A stretch of 64,000 nucleotides of DNA from Solirubrobacter ginsenosidimutans (GTDB lineage: Bacteria > Actinomycetota > Thermoleophilia > Solirubrobacterales > Solirubrobacteraceae): NCBI RefSeq assembly GCF_027587205.1, contig NZ_JAPDOD010000005.1, forward strand, positions 62,001 through 126,000. Direction: 5' to 3'. Made by a program: the position numbers and the translations under genes. Shown in pieces: positions 18,110 through 26,476 of this stretch (the stretch's first letter is position 1; each line of letters begins with the position of its first letter). The notes beneath the pieces were generated by a model, which was not told the DNA's origin, did not search any database, and worked only from the letters and a program-made list of their open reading frames with translations.

Positions 18110-19243
18110 CTAGACCCGCTCGATCAGCATGCCGGTGCCGAGGCCGCCGCCGCAGCACATCGTCACCAGCGCGTATGTGCCGTCGCGGCGCTCGAGCTCA
18201 TTGATCGCCTTGGTGATCAGCACCGCGCCGGTGGCGCCGAGCGGGTGCCCGAGCGCGATCGCGCCGCCGTTGACGTTGACCTTGTCCAGGTCGGCGTCGA
18301 GCTCGCGCTGCCACGCCAGCACGACCGACGCGAAGGCTTCGTTGATCTCGACCAGGTCGATGTCGGCGAGCGTCATGCCGTTGCGCTCCAGCAGGGCGCG
18401 CGTCGCCGGAATGGGGCCGGTGAGCATCAGCTCCGGGTCGCTGCCGACCAGCAGCGAGTCCTTGATCCGGGCGCGCGGCGAGAGGCCCAGCTGCGCCGCT
18501 CGCTCCGCGCTCGCCAGCAGCACCGCGGCGGCGCCGTCGGAGATCTGCGACGACGTCCCCGCGGTGTGGACGCCGTCGGGTCGCGCGACCGGCTTGAGCG
18601 TTCCCAGCCCCTCCAGGGTCGTCGCCCGCAGCCCCTCGTCGCGCGTGACCGGGCCCACCGCGACGACCTGCTCGTCGAAGCGCCCGTCCTCCCACGCCGC
18701 CGCCGCCCGCGACTGCGAGCGCACGCCGAACGCGTCGGTGTCGGCGCGGGTGATCCCCCAGCGATCGGCGATCCGCTCGGCGCCCTCGAACTGGGTCGTG
18801 GGCTCATAGTGCTCGGAGTACTCCTCCGGCAGCGGGTTGCCGAGTCCGAGCTCCGGCTTGGAGTTGGACCCGATCGGGATCCGGCTCATCGCCTCGACCC
18901 CGCACCCCACCGCCACGTCCACCAGGCCGGCGCCGACCAGCGCGGAGGCGAGCGACGTCGCCTGCTGGGAGGAGCCGCACTGCGCGTCGATCGTCGTCGC
19001 CGGCACCTCGATCGGCAGCCCCGCCGTCAGCCACGCCGAGCGCACGGTGCTCACTGCCTGCTCGCCGACCTGGGAGACGCAGCCGCCGATCACCTGGCCG
19101 ACGGCGGCCGGATCGGTCCCGGAACGCTCGAAGAGGGCGGTCAGCGTCTGCGCGAGCAGATTGACGGGGTGGATGGTCGACAGCGCACCGTTGCGGCGCC
19201 CGACCGGCGTCCGCACAGCGTCGACGAGCATGACGTCTGGCAT
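18110..19243 (-). CDS. Acetyl-CoA acyltransferase (thiolase)
   Basis: Thiolase of 377 residues cleaving 3-ketoacyl-CoA in the last step of beta-oxidation. Nucleophilic Cys89 in DAQCGSSQQA, NEAF, the His of GHPLGATGA and the second Cys in MCCGGG are all present. The overall type resembles actinobacterial steroid and fatty-acid thiolases (FadA5/FadA6). First gene of a four-gene operon. The ATG at 19243 is preceded by TAGCGT at 7 nt, and a perfect-armed palindrome (site h) lies about 56-71 nt upstream. Confidence 0.93.
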   Translation of the reverse strand: MPDVMLVDAVRTPVGRRNGALSTIHPVNLLAQTLTALFERSGTDPAAVGQVIGGCVSQVGEQAVSTVRSAWLTAGLPIEVPATTIDAQCGSSQQATSLASALVGAGLVDVAVGCGVEAMSRIPIGSNSKPELGLGNPLPEEYSEHYEPTTQFEGAERIADRWGITRADTDAFGVRSQSRAAAAWEDGRFDEQVVAVGPVTRDEGLRATTLEGLGTLKPVARPDGVHTAGTSSQISDGAAAVLLASAERAAQLGLSPRARIKDSLLVGSDPELMLTGPIPATRALLERNGMTLADIDLVEINEAFASVVLAWQRELDADLDKVNVNGGAIALGHPLGATGAVLITKAINELERRDGTYALVTMCCGGGLGTGMLIERV

Positions 19244-19250
19244 GGCCGGG

Positions 19251-19256
19251 ACGCTA
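19251..19256 (-). promoter_or_regulatory. -10 box of leaderless promoter (thiolase)
   Basis: TAGCGT on the minus strand, 7 nt before the ATG at 19243; no ribosome site present. Confidence 0.6.
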
Positions 19257-19288
19257 GGCGCTGGCCCGCGTGGCGGGCACCCGTCGTC

Positions 19289-20287
19289 TCAGCGCGCGGT
19301 GTGGGAACCCACAAGGCCGGCGAACGCGGCGGCCTCGTCGAGCAGCCGCGGCACGTCGTCGCCCAGCGCCTGCGCGTACGACGACGTCAGGCGCCCGTCG
19401 AGATACTGCGCGTACGCGCCCTCGACGATCGCGGCGAGCTTCCAGAACGCCAGCGCCATGTACCAGTCCAGCGCGTCCACGGACCGGCCGGAGCGCTCGG
19501 CGTAGCGCGCGGCCAGCTCGCCCCGCGACGGCGCACCGTCGGAGCGGCTGAACGCCTGCACGCGCGGCATCGCCGGCGCCTCCGGCCGATCGGACCCCCA
19601 GAAGGCCAGCAGCAGCCCGAGATCCAGCAGCGGGTCGCCGATCGTCGCCATCTCCCAGTCGATGATCGCCGTCACGCGGACGGGCTCAACGGCAGAGAGC
19701 AGGCAGTTGTCGGCGTGGAAGTCACCGTGCAGGATGGCCGGCGCACCAGCATCGGGCCGGTTCGCCTCCAGCCAGTCGGCGATCGCGTCGAAGCGCGGGA
19801 GCGAGCGGACCTGGACCCGCTCGTATTGCCCCCGCCAGCGGGCGACCTGCCGCTCCAGGAATCCCTCGGGCCGGCCGAAGTCCTCGAGCCCCACGGCACG
19901 CCAGTCGACGCCGTGCAACGCAGCGAGCGCGTCCACGACCGCCTCACCGGCCTCGCACACCCCGTAGGGCCGCGCCGTCGTCGGCGCGAAGCCCGGCACC
20001 CGCTCCATCACGAGCATCCCGCGCCCGCAGGCGAGCGGCGCCGGGGCCGGCACGCCGGTTCCGGCCAGCGCCCGCAGCACGCGGAACTCGCGGTCCATCG
20101 CGTGCGCGCTCGGCGCGATCGACGCCGCCGGCGGCCGCCGCAGGATCCGCTCCGGCCCGGCGCCGCGCAGCACGAGCGTCTCGTTGGAGTTGCCGCCGCT
20201 GAGCCGCTCGAGCGTGAACGGCCCCGGCTCGCCCAGCGCGTCGCGCAGCCAGGCCGCCAGCTCAGGGTCCACCTCCATGCCCCACAT
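19289..20287 (-). CDS. APH-family phosphotransferase (ACAD10/11-type kinase)
   Basis: Aminoglycoside phosphotransferase-fold kinase of 332 residues. Catalytic loop LHGDFHADN and metal-binding IIDWEMATIGDPLLDLG are typical of the branch found in, and next to, ACAD10/11. Role inferred: phosphorylation of a hydroxyl on a hydroxyacyl-CoA, preparing it for the nearby ACAD. Start is ATG 20287 (GAGGG 4 nt upstream) or ATG 20278. Its 3' end contains site h, which serves the downstream thiolase promoter. It is not an antibiotic-resistance call. Confidence 0.88.
   Translation of the reverse strand: MWGMEVDPELAAWLRDALGEPGPFTLERLSGGNSNETLVLRGAGPERILRRPPAASIAPSAHAMDREFRVLRALAGTGVPAPAPLACGRGMLVMERVPGFAPTTARPYGVCEAGEAVVDALAALHGVDWRAVGLEDFGRPEGFLERQVARWRGQYERVQVRSLPRFDAIADWLEANRPDAGAPAILHGDFHADNCLLSAVEPVRVTAIIDWEMATIGDPLLDLGLLLAFWGSDRPEAPAMPRVQAFSRSDGAPSRGELAARYAERSGRSVDALDWYMALAFWKLAAIVEGAYAQYLDGRLTSSYAQALGDDVPRLLDEAAAFAGLVGSHTAR
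19299..19314 (-). promoter_or_regulatory. Shared 16-bp palindromic operator, site h
   Basis: Reads TTGTGGGTTCCCACAC on the minus strand; TGTGGG and CCCACA are perfect arms. It lies in the last codons of the kinase gene, 43 nt upstream of the thiolase -10. It diverges from the consensus at two arm positions. Confidence 0.5.
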
Positions 20288-20322
20288 CGTCGCCCTCACG
20301 AGCGTGCGACGCGCGGCCCCTC

Positions 20323-20338
20323 CTGGAGGTTTCCACAG
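20323..20338 (+). promoter_or_regulatory. Shared 16-bp palindromic operator, site g
   Basis: CTGGAGGTTTCCACAG, between the divergent kinase (20287) and alcohol dehydrogenase (20384) genes. It differs from site f (47688) at only two central positions. Confidence 0.62.
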
Positions 20339-20383
20339 GCGGCCGCGCGCGATGACCTCCCCCGCCCGCGACCATGTCCGGTC

Positions 20384-21394
20384 ATGCGCGCAGTGAGATG
20401 GCAGGCGAACGAGACACTGGAACTGGCGGATCTCCCCGAGCCCACGCCGGAGCCCGGCCAGGCCGTGGTCGAGATCGCGGCCTGCGGCATCTGCGGCTCG
20501 GACCTGCACACCTTCGCGCACGGCCTGCTCGCGCACCCCGGCATGGTCCTCGGGCACGAGTTCGCGGGCACGGTGCTGCAGGCGCCCGGCGTCGACGGCC
20601 TCGAGCCGGGCCAGCGGGTCACGGCCCGCGCGCTGATCCCCTGCGGGCACTGCGACGCCTGCTGGGCGGGCGACCTCCACTTGTGCGCGGGCGGCGCCGC
20701 GCAGATCATCGGCTACGGCTTCGACGGCGCCTTCTCCGAGCGCGTGCTGATCCCGCGCGCGATCGTCGGCGAGACCGTCTTCGCCCTCCCCGACAACGTC
20801 AGCGACGAAGGCGGGGCGCTGGTCGAACCGCTCGCCGTCGCGCTGCGCGCGGTGCGCCGCTGCGGCGACGTCACCGGCAAGACGGTCCTGGTGCTGGGAG
20901 CGGGCATGATCGGCCTCGGCGCGACACGCTTCCTGAAGCTCGCCGGCGCGCAACGGATCGTCGTCGCCGACCTCTCCGCGCTGCGGCGCGAGGCAGCGAT
21001 CGACATGGGCGCGCACGCCGTCGTCGACCCCACGAGCGAGCGCCCCAGCGACGCCGTCGGCCGCCGCGCCGACGTCGTGCTCGAGGCCGCGGGTGCCGCG
21101 GCGACGCTCAGCGAAGCCCTGCGCGCGGTCCGCCCCGGCGGGATCGTGACCATCGCCGCGGTCTTCGGGCGCAAGATCGAGGTCCCGATCGACCGCTTCA
21201 CCGAGAAGGAGCTCGACGTGCGCGGCTCCTTCGCCTACCGCGACGAGTTCCCCGCCGTGATCGAAGCGCTCGCGTCGGGCGACGTCGACGCGGACACCTT
21301 CATCTCGCACCGCTTCAGCCTCGCCGACGCCGGCGAGGCCTTCCGCACCCAGCTCGACAAGGACGTCTCGCTGAAGGTGCTCGTCACACCGTGA
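20384..21394 (+). CDS. Zinc-dependent alcohol dehydrogenase (MDR family)
   Basis: 336 residues. Catalytic zinc motifs GICGSDLH and GHEF, structural zinc lobe CGHCDACWAGDLHLC, cofactor loop LGAGMIGLG. Resembles threonine/sorbitol dehydrogenase-like MDRs; the substrate is not evident. It is transcribed away from the kinase gene with a shared palindrome between them. It overlaps the convergent quinone oxidoreductase gene by 11 bp. No clear ribosome site precedes the ATG. Confidence 0.9.
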   Translation: MRAVRWQANETLELADLPEPTPEPGQAVVEIAACGICGSDLHTFAHGLLAHPGMVLGHEFAGTVLQAPGVDGLEPGQRVTARALIPCGHCDACWAGDLHLCAGGAAQIIGYGFDGAFSERVLIPRAIVGETVFALPDNVSDEGGALVEPLAVALRAVRRCGDVTGKTVLVLGAGMIGLGATRFLKLAGAQRIVVADLSALRREAAIDMGAHAVVDPTSERPSDAVGRRADVVLEAAGAAATLSEALRAVRPGGIVTIAAVFGRKIEVPIDRFTEKELDVRGSFAYRDEFPAVIEALASGDVDADTFISHRFSLADAGEAFRTQLDKDVSLKVLVTP

Positions 21395-22343
21395 GCACGA
21401 GCTTGCCCTGCGCGGTGCGCGCCGCCAGCGCCCGCAGCGCGTCGGCGCCCTGAGCGAGCGGGAACGTCGCGCCCACGATCGGCCGCAGCCCCGCGCCGAC
21501 GAGCCGCACGACCTCACCCGCCGTGCGCACGAGGATGTCGGGCTCGGTCGGGATGAAGGCGCCGAGGCCGACGCCGACGAGGCTGACGTTGCGCAGCAGC
21601 AGCCGGTTCGCCGCCACCGCGGGGATCTCCCCCGACGTGAAGCCGAGGATCAGCACGCGACCCTCGGGCGCGGTGCTGCGCACGGCCTGCAGCGTCTCGC
21701 CGCCGCCGACCACATCGGCCGCGACGTCCACGCCGCGTCCACCGGTGAGCTCGAGGATCCGGTCGCGCCAGTCGGCGCCCGCGATGACCTCGTCCGCACC
21801 CGCCGAGCGAGCGGTCGCGACCTTCTCCTCGGTCGAGACGACCGCGAGCACGCGCGCGCCGTAGGCCTTGGCCACGGACACCGTCGCGCTGCCGAGCCCG
21901 CCGGCGGCGCCCAGCACGAGCACGGTCTCCCCCTCCTTCAACGCAGCCCGCCGTCCGAGCGCGAAGACCGCGGTGAGGAAGTTCACGCCCAGCGACGCGC
22001 CCTCCTCGAAGCTCAGCGCGTCGTGGAGCGGGTAGGCACGCTCGACCGCGACCGCCGCCACGCTGGCGAACCCGCCGTTGTCGACCGAGCCCCACGCGCG
22101 GTCACCCGCGCGCAGGACGTGGCCGGGCGGAGCGGAGCGGACCACGCCCGCGACCTCCTGCCCGGGCACCCACGGCAACTCGGCCTTGACCTGGTAGCGG
22201 CCCTGGCTGATCAGCAGGTCCGGGAACGACACGCCGGCGGCGCGGACGTCGATGACGACGCGCCCATCGGGATCGGGGTCTGGGCGCTCCGCGGCGGCGA
22301 GCCCGTCCGGGCCGTCGAGCGAGCGGATCTCGAGCACTTGCAC
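21384..22343 (-). CDS. NADPH:quinone oxidoreductase family protein
   Basis: Zinc-free MDR of 319 residues: GVSFPDLLISQGRYQ, PWVPGQEVAGVV, cofactor loop LGAAGGLGSATV. Typical of quinone reductase/enoyl reductase-like enzymes using NADPH. I place the start at GTG 22343, not at the ATG 111 nt upstream, because homology begins there and TAGCGT lies 7 nt before it. It is divergent from the kinase operon at 22470, with a symmetric operator between. Confidence 0.9.
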   Translation of the reverse strand: MQVLEIRSLDGPDGLAAAERPDPDPDGRVVIDVRAAGVSFPDLLISQGRYQVKAELPWVPGQEVAGVVRSAPPGHVLRAGDRAWGSVDNGGFASVAAVAVERAYPLHDALSFEEGASLGVNFLTAVFALGRRAALKEGETVLVLGAAGGLGSATVSVAKAYGARVLAVVSTEEKVATARSAGADEVIAGADWRDRILELTGGRGVDVAADVVGGGETLQAVRSTAPEGRVLILGFTSGEIPAVAANRLLLRNVSLVGVGLGAFIPTEPDILVRTAGEVVRLVGAGLRPIVGATFPLAQGADALRALAARTAQGKLVLTV

Positions 22344-22350
22344 GCCGCGG

Positions 22351-22356
22351 ACGCTA
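22351..22356 (-). promoter_or_regulatory. -10 box of leaderless promoter (22343 gene)
   Basis: TAGCGT on the minus strand, 7 nt before GTG at 22343; this box decides the start. Confidence 0.6.
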
Positions 22357-22395
22357 GGGCCCGGTCCGCCGCCACCCGGCGCGCTCACGAACGCG

Positions 22396-22417
22396 ACGTT
22401 GTCCATCCCGACAACGT
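22396..22417. promoter_or_regulatory. Perfect inverted repeat between divergent promoters
   Basis: ACGTTGTC, 6-nt spacer CATCCC, GACAACGT. It lies 39 nt from each of the two divergent -10 boxes (22356 and 22456), as expected for an operator controlling both. The cognate regulator is unknown; it differs from the TGGNGRNNYCNCCA motif. Confidence 0.6.
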
Positions 22418-22455
22418 GCGAACAAGCGGCCGCGTCCACGCGGCCGCCCGGCATT

Positions 22456-22461
22456 TAGCGT
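22456..22461 (+). promoter_or_regulatory. -10 box of leaderless promoter (kinase operon)
   Basis: TAGCGT, 8 nt before ATG at 22470. Confidence 0.6.
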
Positions 22462-22469
22462 GGCCCGCG

Positions 22470-23444
22470 ATGGATGCCCTCGAGGAACGCCTGCGCGCCG
22501 TCGTCGCCGATGTGCGACTGGAGCCCGACGTCGCCGTGACCGGCCTGCACCGGTTGACCGGCGGCGCGAGCCGGGAGACCTGGGCCTTCGACGTCGCCGG
22601 GCCGGGCGGCGTGCTGGAGCCGCTGATCCTGCGCCGCGACCCGCCGACCGACGCGCGCCCCGAGGGGATGACCGTCGAGGCGCTGGCGATCCGCGCCGCG
22701 ACCCGCCACGGCGTCCCCGGGCCGCAGATCGTCGCCCACAGCGACGACCCGCGCGCGCTCGAGTCGCCGTACATCATCATGCAGCGCATCGAAGGCGAGA
22801 CCCTGGCGCGCCGCATCCTCCGCGACGAGGAGTTCGCCGACATCCGCCCGCGCCTGGCGACGCTGTGCGGGGAGATCCTCGCCCGCATCCATTCGATCCC
22901 GGTCGAGGAGGTCCCCGGGCTCGAACGGCGCGACCCGGTCGCGTTCCTGCGCCGCCGCATCGACGGCTTCACCGACGTCAGCCCGGCGTTCGAGCTGGGC
23001 CTGCGCTGGCTCGACGCCCACCGCCCGCCGCCGACGCCGGAGACCGTCGTCCACGGCGACTTCCGCAACGGCAACCTGATCCTCGGGCCGACCGCCGTCC
23101 GCGCGGTGCTGGACTGGGAGATGGTCCACGCGGGCGACCCGATGGAGGACCTCGGCTGGCTGTGCGTGCGCGCGTGGCGCTTCGGGTCGGAACTGCCGGT
23201 CGGCGGGTTCGGCACCTACGAGGACCTGTTCGTCGCCTACGAGGCCGCGGGCGGGCGGCGCGTCGACCCCGCGGTCGTGCACTGGTGGGAGGTCTACGGG
23301 ACGATCGAGTGGGGCGTCGGCTGCCTCGAGATGGCCTGGCGGCACCTCTCCGGCGACGAGTCCTCGATCGAGCTGGCCGCGATCGGCCGGCGCGTCTGGG
23401 AGCAGGAGTACGACCTGCTGCTGCTGCTCGAGGCCGCGCACTGA
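22470..23444 (+). CDS. APH-family phosphotransferase (ACAD10/11-type kinase)
   Basis: Kinase of 324 residues with a glycine-rich start (LTGGASRETWAF), catalytic loop VHGDFRNGN and metal motif VLDWEMVHAGDPMEDLGWL. This is the branch whose members are fused to ACADs in animals. It heads an operon kinase-DUF6285-ACAD-enoyl-CoA hydratase, so it probably phosphorylates a hydroxyacyl-CoA before elimination and oxidation. ATG 22470 is fixed by TAGCGT 8 nt upstream. The stop overlaps the next ATG. Confidence 0.9.
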   Translation: MDALEERLRAVVADVRLEPDVAVTGLHRLTGGASRETWAFDVAGPGGVLEPLILRRDPPTDARPEGMTVEALAIRAATRHGVPGPQIVAHSDDPRALESPYIIMQRIEGETLARRILRDEEFADIRPRLATLCGEILARIHSIPVEEVPGLERRDPVAFLRRRIDGFTDVSPAFELGLRWLDAHRPPPTPETVVHGDFRNGNLILGPTAVRAVLDWEMVHAGDPMEDLGWLCVRAWRFGSELPVGGFGTYEDLFVAYEAAGGRRVDPAVVHWWEVYGTIEWGVGCLEMAWRHLSGDESSIELAAIGRRVWEQEYDLLLLLEAAH

Positions 23445-23791
23445 TGCACGGCGTCCCGTCCGCCCGCGAGCTCGCCGCCGCGCTGCGCGAGTTCCTCGCC
23501 GCCGAGGTGATGCCCGCCACCGAGGGCCGCACGAGCTTCATGGCGCGCGTCGCCTCCAACGTCGCCGCCCAGATCGAGCGCGAGCTGGAGCTCGGCCCGC
23601 GGCTGGCGGGTGAGCACCGCGCGCGCCTCGCCGCGCTCGGCGTCGGCGACGACGCCGCCCTGGCCAACGCGATCCGGGCGGGCGACCTCGACGACCGCCT
23701 GGAGCAGGTGATCGCCGTGCTGCGGGCGAGCACCGCCGACCGGCTGCGGATCGCCAACCCGCGCCACCTCGAAGAGGCCGACAGGAGCTGA
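23444..23791 (+). CDS. DUF6285-like small protein
   Basis: 115 residues, mostly helical and charged, no signal peptide or membrane segment. The pattern (SARELAAALREFLAAEVMP, then RVASNVAAQIERELELGP) matches the DUF6285-type partner usually found between an APH-like kinase and an ACAD. Function unknown; it may be a regulatory or scaffolding subunit of the kinase (inference). Its ATG overlaps the kinase stop and the ACAD follows after 4 nt, so the three are co-translated. Confidence 0.8.
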   Translation: MHGVPSARELAAALREFLAAEVMPATEGRTSFMARVASNVAAQIERELELGPRLAGEHRARLAALGVGDDAALANAIRAGDLDDRLEQVIAVLRASTADRLRIANPRHLEEADRS

Positions 23792-23795
23792 CCCC

Positions 23796-25037
23796 GTGGA
23801 CTACACGCTGCCGCAGGAGCTGACCGATTTCCTCGCGCGCCTCGACGCGTTCATCGCCGCCGAGATCGACCCGCTGCAGGCCGAGCACGAGCAGTACTTC
23901 GACCATCGGCGCGAGTGGGCGCGGACCGACTGGGAGCACGACGGCGTCCCGCGGGCGGAGTGGCTCGAACTGCTCGCCGAGATGCGCCGGCGCGCGGACC
24001 ACGCCGGCTTCTACCGCTACGCGCTGCCGAAGGCGATGGGCGGCAGTGGCGGCACCAACCTCGGCATGGCGGTGATCCGCGACCATCTGGCGGCGCGCGG
24101 CCTCGGCCTCGCCAACGAGCTGCAGAGCGAGTCCGCGGTCGTCGGCAACCTCGTGTTCCCGCTGATCTTCGACGCGTTCGGCACGCCCGAGCAGAAGGAG
24201 CAGTTCGTCGCCGCCTCGATCACCGGCGAGGCGCGCTTCACGTTCGCGCTCACCGAGCCCGCGCACGGCAGCGACGCAACTTGGATGGACACGCGCGCCG
24301 AGCGCGACGGCGACGACTGGGTGATCACCGGCGCCAAGCGCTTCGCGTCGGCGATCGACGAGGCCACGCACGTGATCGTCTTCGCGCGCACGTCGGGCGA
24401 CCCCGGTTCCGGCCGCGGCGTCACCGCGTTCGTCGTCGAGCGCGACGCCCCCGGGGTCGACGTGCCCTTCTACCACTGGACCTTCAACATGCCCACCGAC
24501 CACGGCGAGCTGACGCTCGACCGCGTCCGCGTGCCGCACTCGGCGATCCTCGGCGAGGAGGGCCGCGCGTTCGACACCGCGTTGTACTTCGTGCACGAGA
24601 ACCGCATCCGCCAGGCCGCCTCGGGCGTCGGCGCGGCCGACTACTGCGTGCGCGAGAGCGTCGCCTACGCCCGCGAGCGGATCGCGTTCGGCAAGCCGCT
24701 CAGTGAACGCCAGGCGATCCAGTGGCCGCTGGTCGAGCTGCACACCGACGTCGAGCTCGTGCGCACTTTGGTGCGCAAGGTTGCGCACGAGATGGATGAC
24801 GGCGGCAAGGTCCATGGCATCTCAGACCGCGTGTCGATGTGCAACCTGCGCGCCAACCGGCTCGTGTGCGACGCCGCCGACCGCGCGATGCAGGTCCACG
24901 GCGGGATCGGCTACACGCGCGGCAAGCCGTTCGAGCACATCTACCGACACCACCGGCGCTACCGCATCACCGAGGGGACCGAGGAGATCCAGATCCGCAA
25001 CATCGCCGGCCACCTCTTCGGGTTCATCGCGCGATGA
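23796..25037 (+). CDS. Acyl-CoA dehydrogenase
   Basis: 413 residues. ACAD motifs FALTEPAHGSDATW, GAKRFASAIDEATH and C-terminal QVHGGIGYTRGKPFEHIYR, with the catalytic Glu kept in RYRITEGTEEIQIRNI. GTG at 23796 has AGGAG about 8 nt upstream. It is linked to the kinase and DUF6285 genes, so it may remove hydrogen from, or eliminate phosphate from, the product of that kinase. The stop overlaps the downstream hydratase ATG (ATGA). Confidence 0.92.
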   Translation: MDYTLPQELTDFLARLDAFIAAEIDPLQAEHEQYFDHRREWARTDWEHDGVPRAEWLELLAEMRRRADHAGFYRYALPKAMGGSGGTNLGMAVIRDHLAARGLGLANELQSESAVVGNLVFPLIFDAFGTPEQKEQFVAASITGEARFTFALTEPAHGSDATWMDTRAERDGDDWVITGAKRFASAIDEATHVIVFARTSGDPGSGRGVTAFVVERDAPGVDVPFYHWTFNMPTDHGELTLDRVRVPHSAILGEEGRAFDTALYFVHENRIRQAASGVGAADYCVRESVAYARERIAFGKPLSERQAIQWPLVELHTDVELVRTLVRKVAHEMDDGGKVHGISDRVSMCNLRANRLVCDAADRAMQVHGGIGYTRGKPFEHIYRHHRRYRITEGTEEIQIRNIAGHLFGFIAR

Positions 25038-25834
25038 GCTTGGACCTCGACCACCCGGCCGACGGCGTCGCACGGCTCACGCTCAACCGCCCCGAGCGCC
25101 TCAATGCGCTGACTTGGGAGCTCATGGAGGAGCTACACCAAACGCTGCGCACCATCGCCGCCGACACGTCCATCCGCGCGCTGATCCTGACCGGCGCGGG
25201 ACGCGGGTTCTGCGCGGGCCTGGACCTCAAGCAGCGCACCGACGGCGACCCGCTCGGCACAGGCGACGACGTCGTCACCGTCTTCCGCCGCCAGGAGCTC
25301 GTCGCCTCGCTGGCGATCGCGCTCCGCAACCTCCCGCAGCCCGTGATCGCCGCCGTCAACGGACCCGCGTCCGGCGGCGGGATGGCGCTCGCGCTCGCCG
25401 CCGACGTCCGCTTGTGCTCGACCGCCGCGCGCTTCAACGCCGCGTTCGTGCGGATCGGGCTCTCGGGCGGGGACGTCGGCGTCTCCTACCTGCTGCCGCG
25501 CCTCGTCGGCGTCGGGATGGCCGCCGAGCTGCTCTTCACCGGCCGTCAGGTGGAGGCCGAGGAGGCGGTGCGCATCGGCCTCGCCAACCGCGTCGTCGCA
25601 CCCGAGGCGCTCGCGGACGCCGCGCTCGAGCTCGCCGCCCAGATCGCCGCCAACTCCCCGTTCGGCGTCTGGATGACCAAGCAGGTCCTCTACCGCAACG
25701 CCGACGCGACCTCGCTCGAGGCCGCGATCGATCTCGAGAACCGCACGCAGGTGCTCGCCACCCGCACCGACGACGCCCGCGAGGCGGTCGACGCCTTCAC
25801 CGCCCGCCGCGCGCCGAGCTTCAACTTCCGCTGA
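25034..25834 (+). CDS. Enoyl-CoA hydratase
   Basis: Crotonase-family protein of 266 residues: GRGFCAGLDLKQRT, GPASGGGMALALAADVRL, AFVRIGLSGGDVGVSYLLPR. The second catalytic Glu is replaced by Asp/Gly in this EchA-like pattern, so its exact reaction is open. Last gene of the kinase-DUF6285-ACAD operon, coupled by a 4-nt overlap. The tail-to-tail gap to the next gene is 21 nt. Confidence 0.9.
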   Translation: MSLDLDHPADGVARLTLNRPERLNALTWELMEELHQTLRTIAADTSIRALILTGAGRGFCAGLDLKQRTDGDPLGTGDDVVTVFRRQELVASLAIALRNLPQPVIAAVNGPASGGGMALALAADVRLCSTAARFNAAFVRIGLSGGDVGVSYLLPRLVGVGMAAELLFTGRQVEAEEAVRIGLANRVVAPEALADAALELAAQIAANSPFGVWMTKQVLYRNADATSLEAAIDLENRTQVLATRTDDAREAVDAFTARRAPSFNFR

Positions 25835-25855
25835 CGCCGCGACGTGGTGTGGCGT

Positions 25856-26476
25856 TCAGTGAGATATGCGTGGGTCGACCCAGAAGTTGTCGACCTGAAA
25901 GCGGCTGGTGTTCCCACCGGCCACGAACGTGAAGCGCACCTGCTGCCAGCCGGCAGCGCCGCTCGGCTGGACGTTCATGGGATTCGACAGCGTCCACAGG
26001 CTGTTTCCGCTTCCGTGGAATTGGCCCGTGTTCTTCGGCGCCGTCCAGACGCCGTTGTTCCAGTAGGAGACGTAGAAGAACACGCCCTCAGATCCCGCGA
26101 GGTTGCGGACGTGCAGGCGCGCCGTTGGGTAGTCCGACGTGACACACAACACCGGGCTCGTCGCCTGCGACTTGCTGGGCAGGTCGAGCGAGCCGCCGAC
26201 GGTGCCGTCGGGCTGCGCGGTCTGGACGATGCCGGCGCCGCTCTTGAGCTCCCAGCCTGCGCTGACGGCGGAGTCGAACGTTCCGCCGGGAGCAAGCGTG
26301 TAGGCGTTGAAGTCCTTGGCGAAGGCGAACGGCTGCGTCATGACCGGCTGCGAACAGCCGCTCAACGGCGCAACCTGCGTGGCGGTCTGGACCGTGGCGG
26401 CAGCGGCGACGGACGTGCAGAGCGCCATTCCGGCGCTCGCCAGTCCGACGGCGAGCGCAATACGTGATCGTTTCAT
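25856..26476 (-). CDS. Secreted protein of unknown function
   Basis: 206 residues with a signal peptide (KRSRIALAVGLASAGMALC, cleavage likely after SVAAAA). The mature part has the composition of an all-beta carbohydrate-binding or jelly-roll domain: paired Cys, many aromatic residues (FFYVSYWNNGVW, WQQVRFTFVAGG). No catalytic motif seen. ATG 26476 is preferred over GTG 26482 because GGAAGG lies 5 nt before it. The neighbouring genes also encode exported proteins. Function not recognised. Confidence 0.75.
   Translation of the reverse strand: MKRSRIALAVGLASAGMALCTSVAAAATVQTATQVAPLSGCSQPVMTQPFAFAKDFNAYTLAPGGTFDSAVSAGWELKSGAGIVQTAQPDGTVGGSLDLPSKSQATSPVLCVTSDYPTARLHVRNLAGSEGVFFYVSYWNNGVWTAPKNTGQFHGSGNSLWTLSNPMNVQPSGAAGWQQVRFTFVAGGNTSRFQVDNFWVDPRISH

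Noticed and set aside
16436..20383. Very long open frame running into the alcohol dehydrogenase at 20384
   Set aside because: The upstream ~1316 codons are antisense to well-supported ADH, ACAD, thiolase and kinase genes; only the part from 20384 is homologous to anything.
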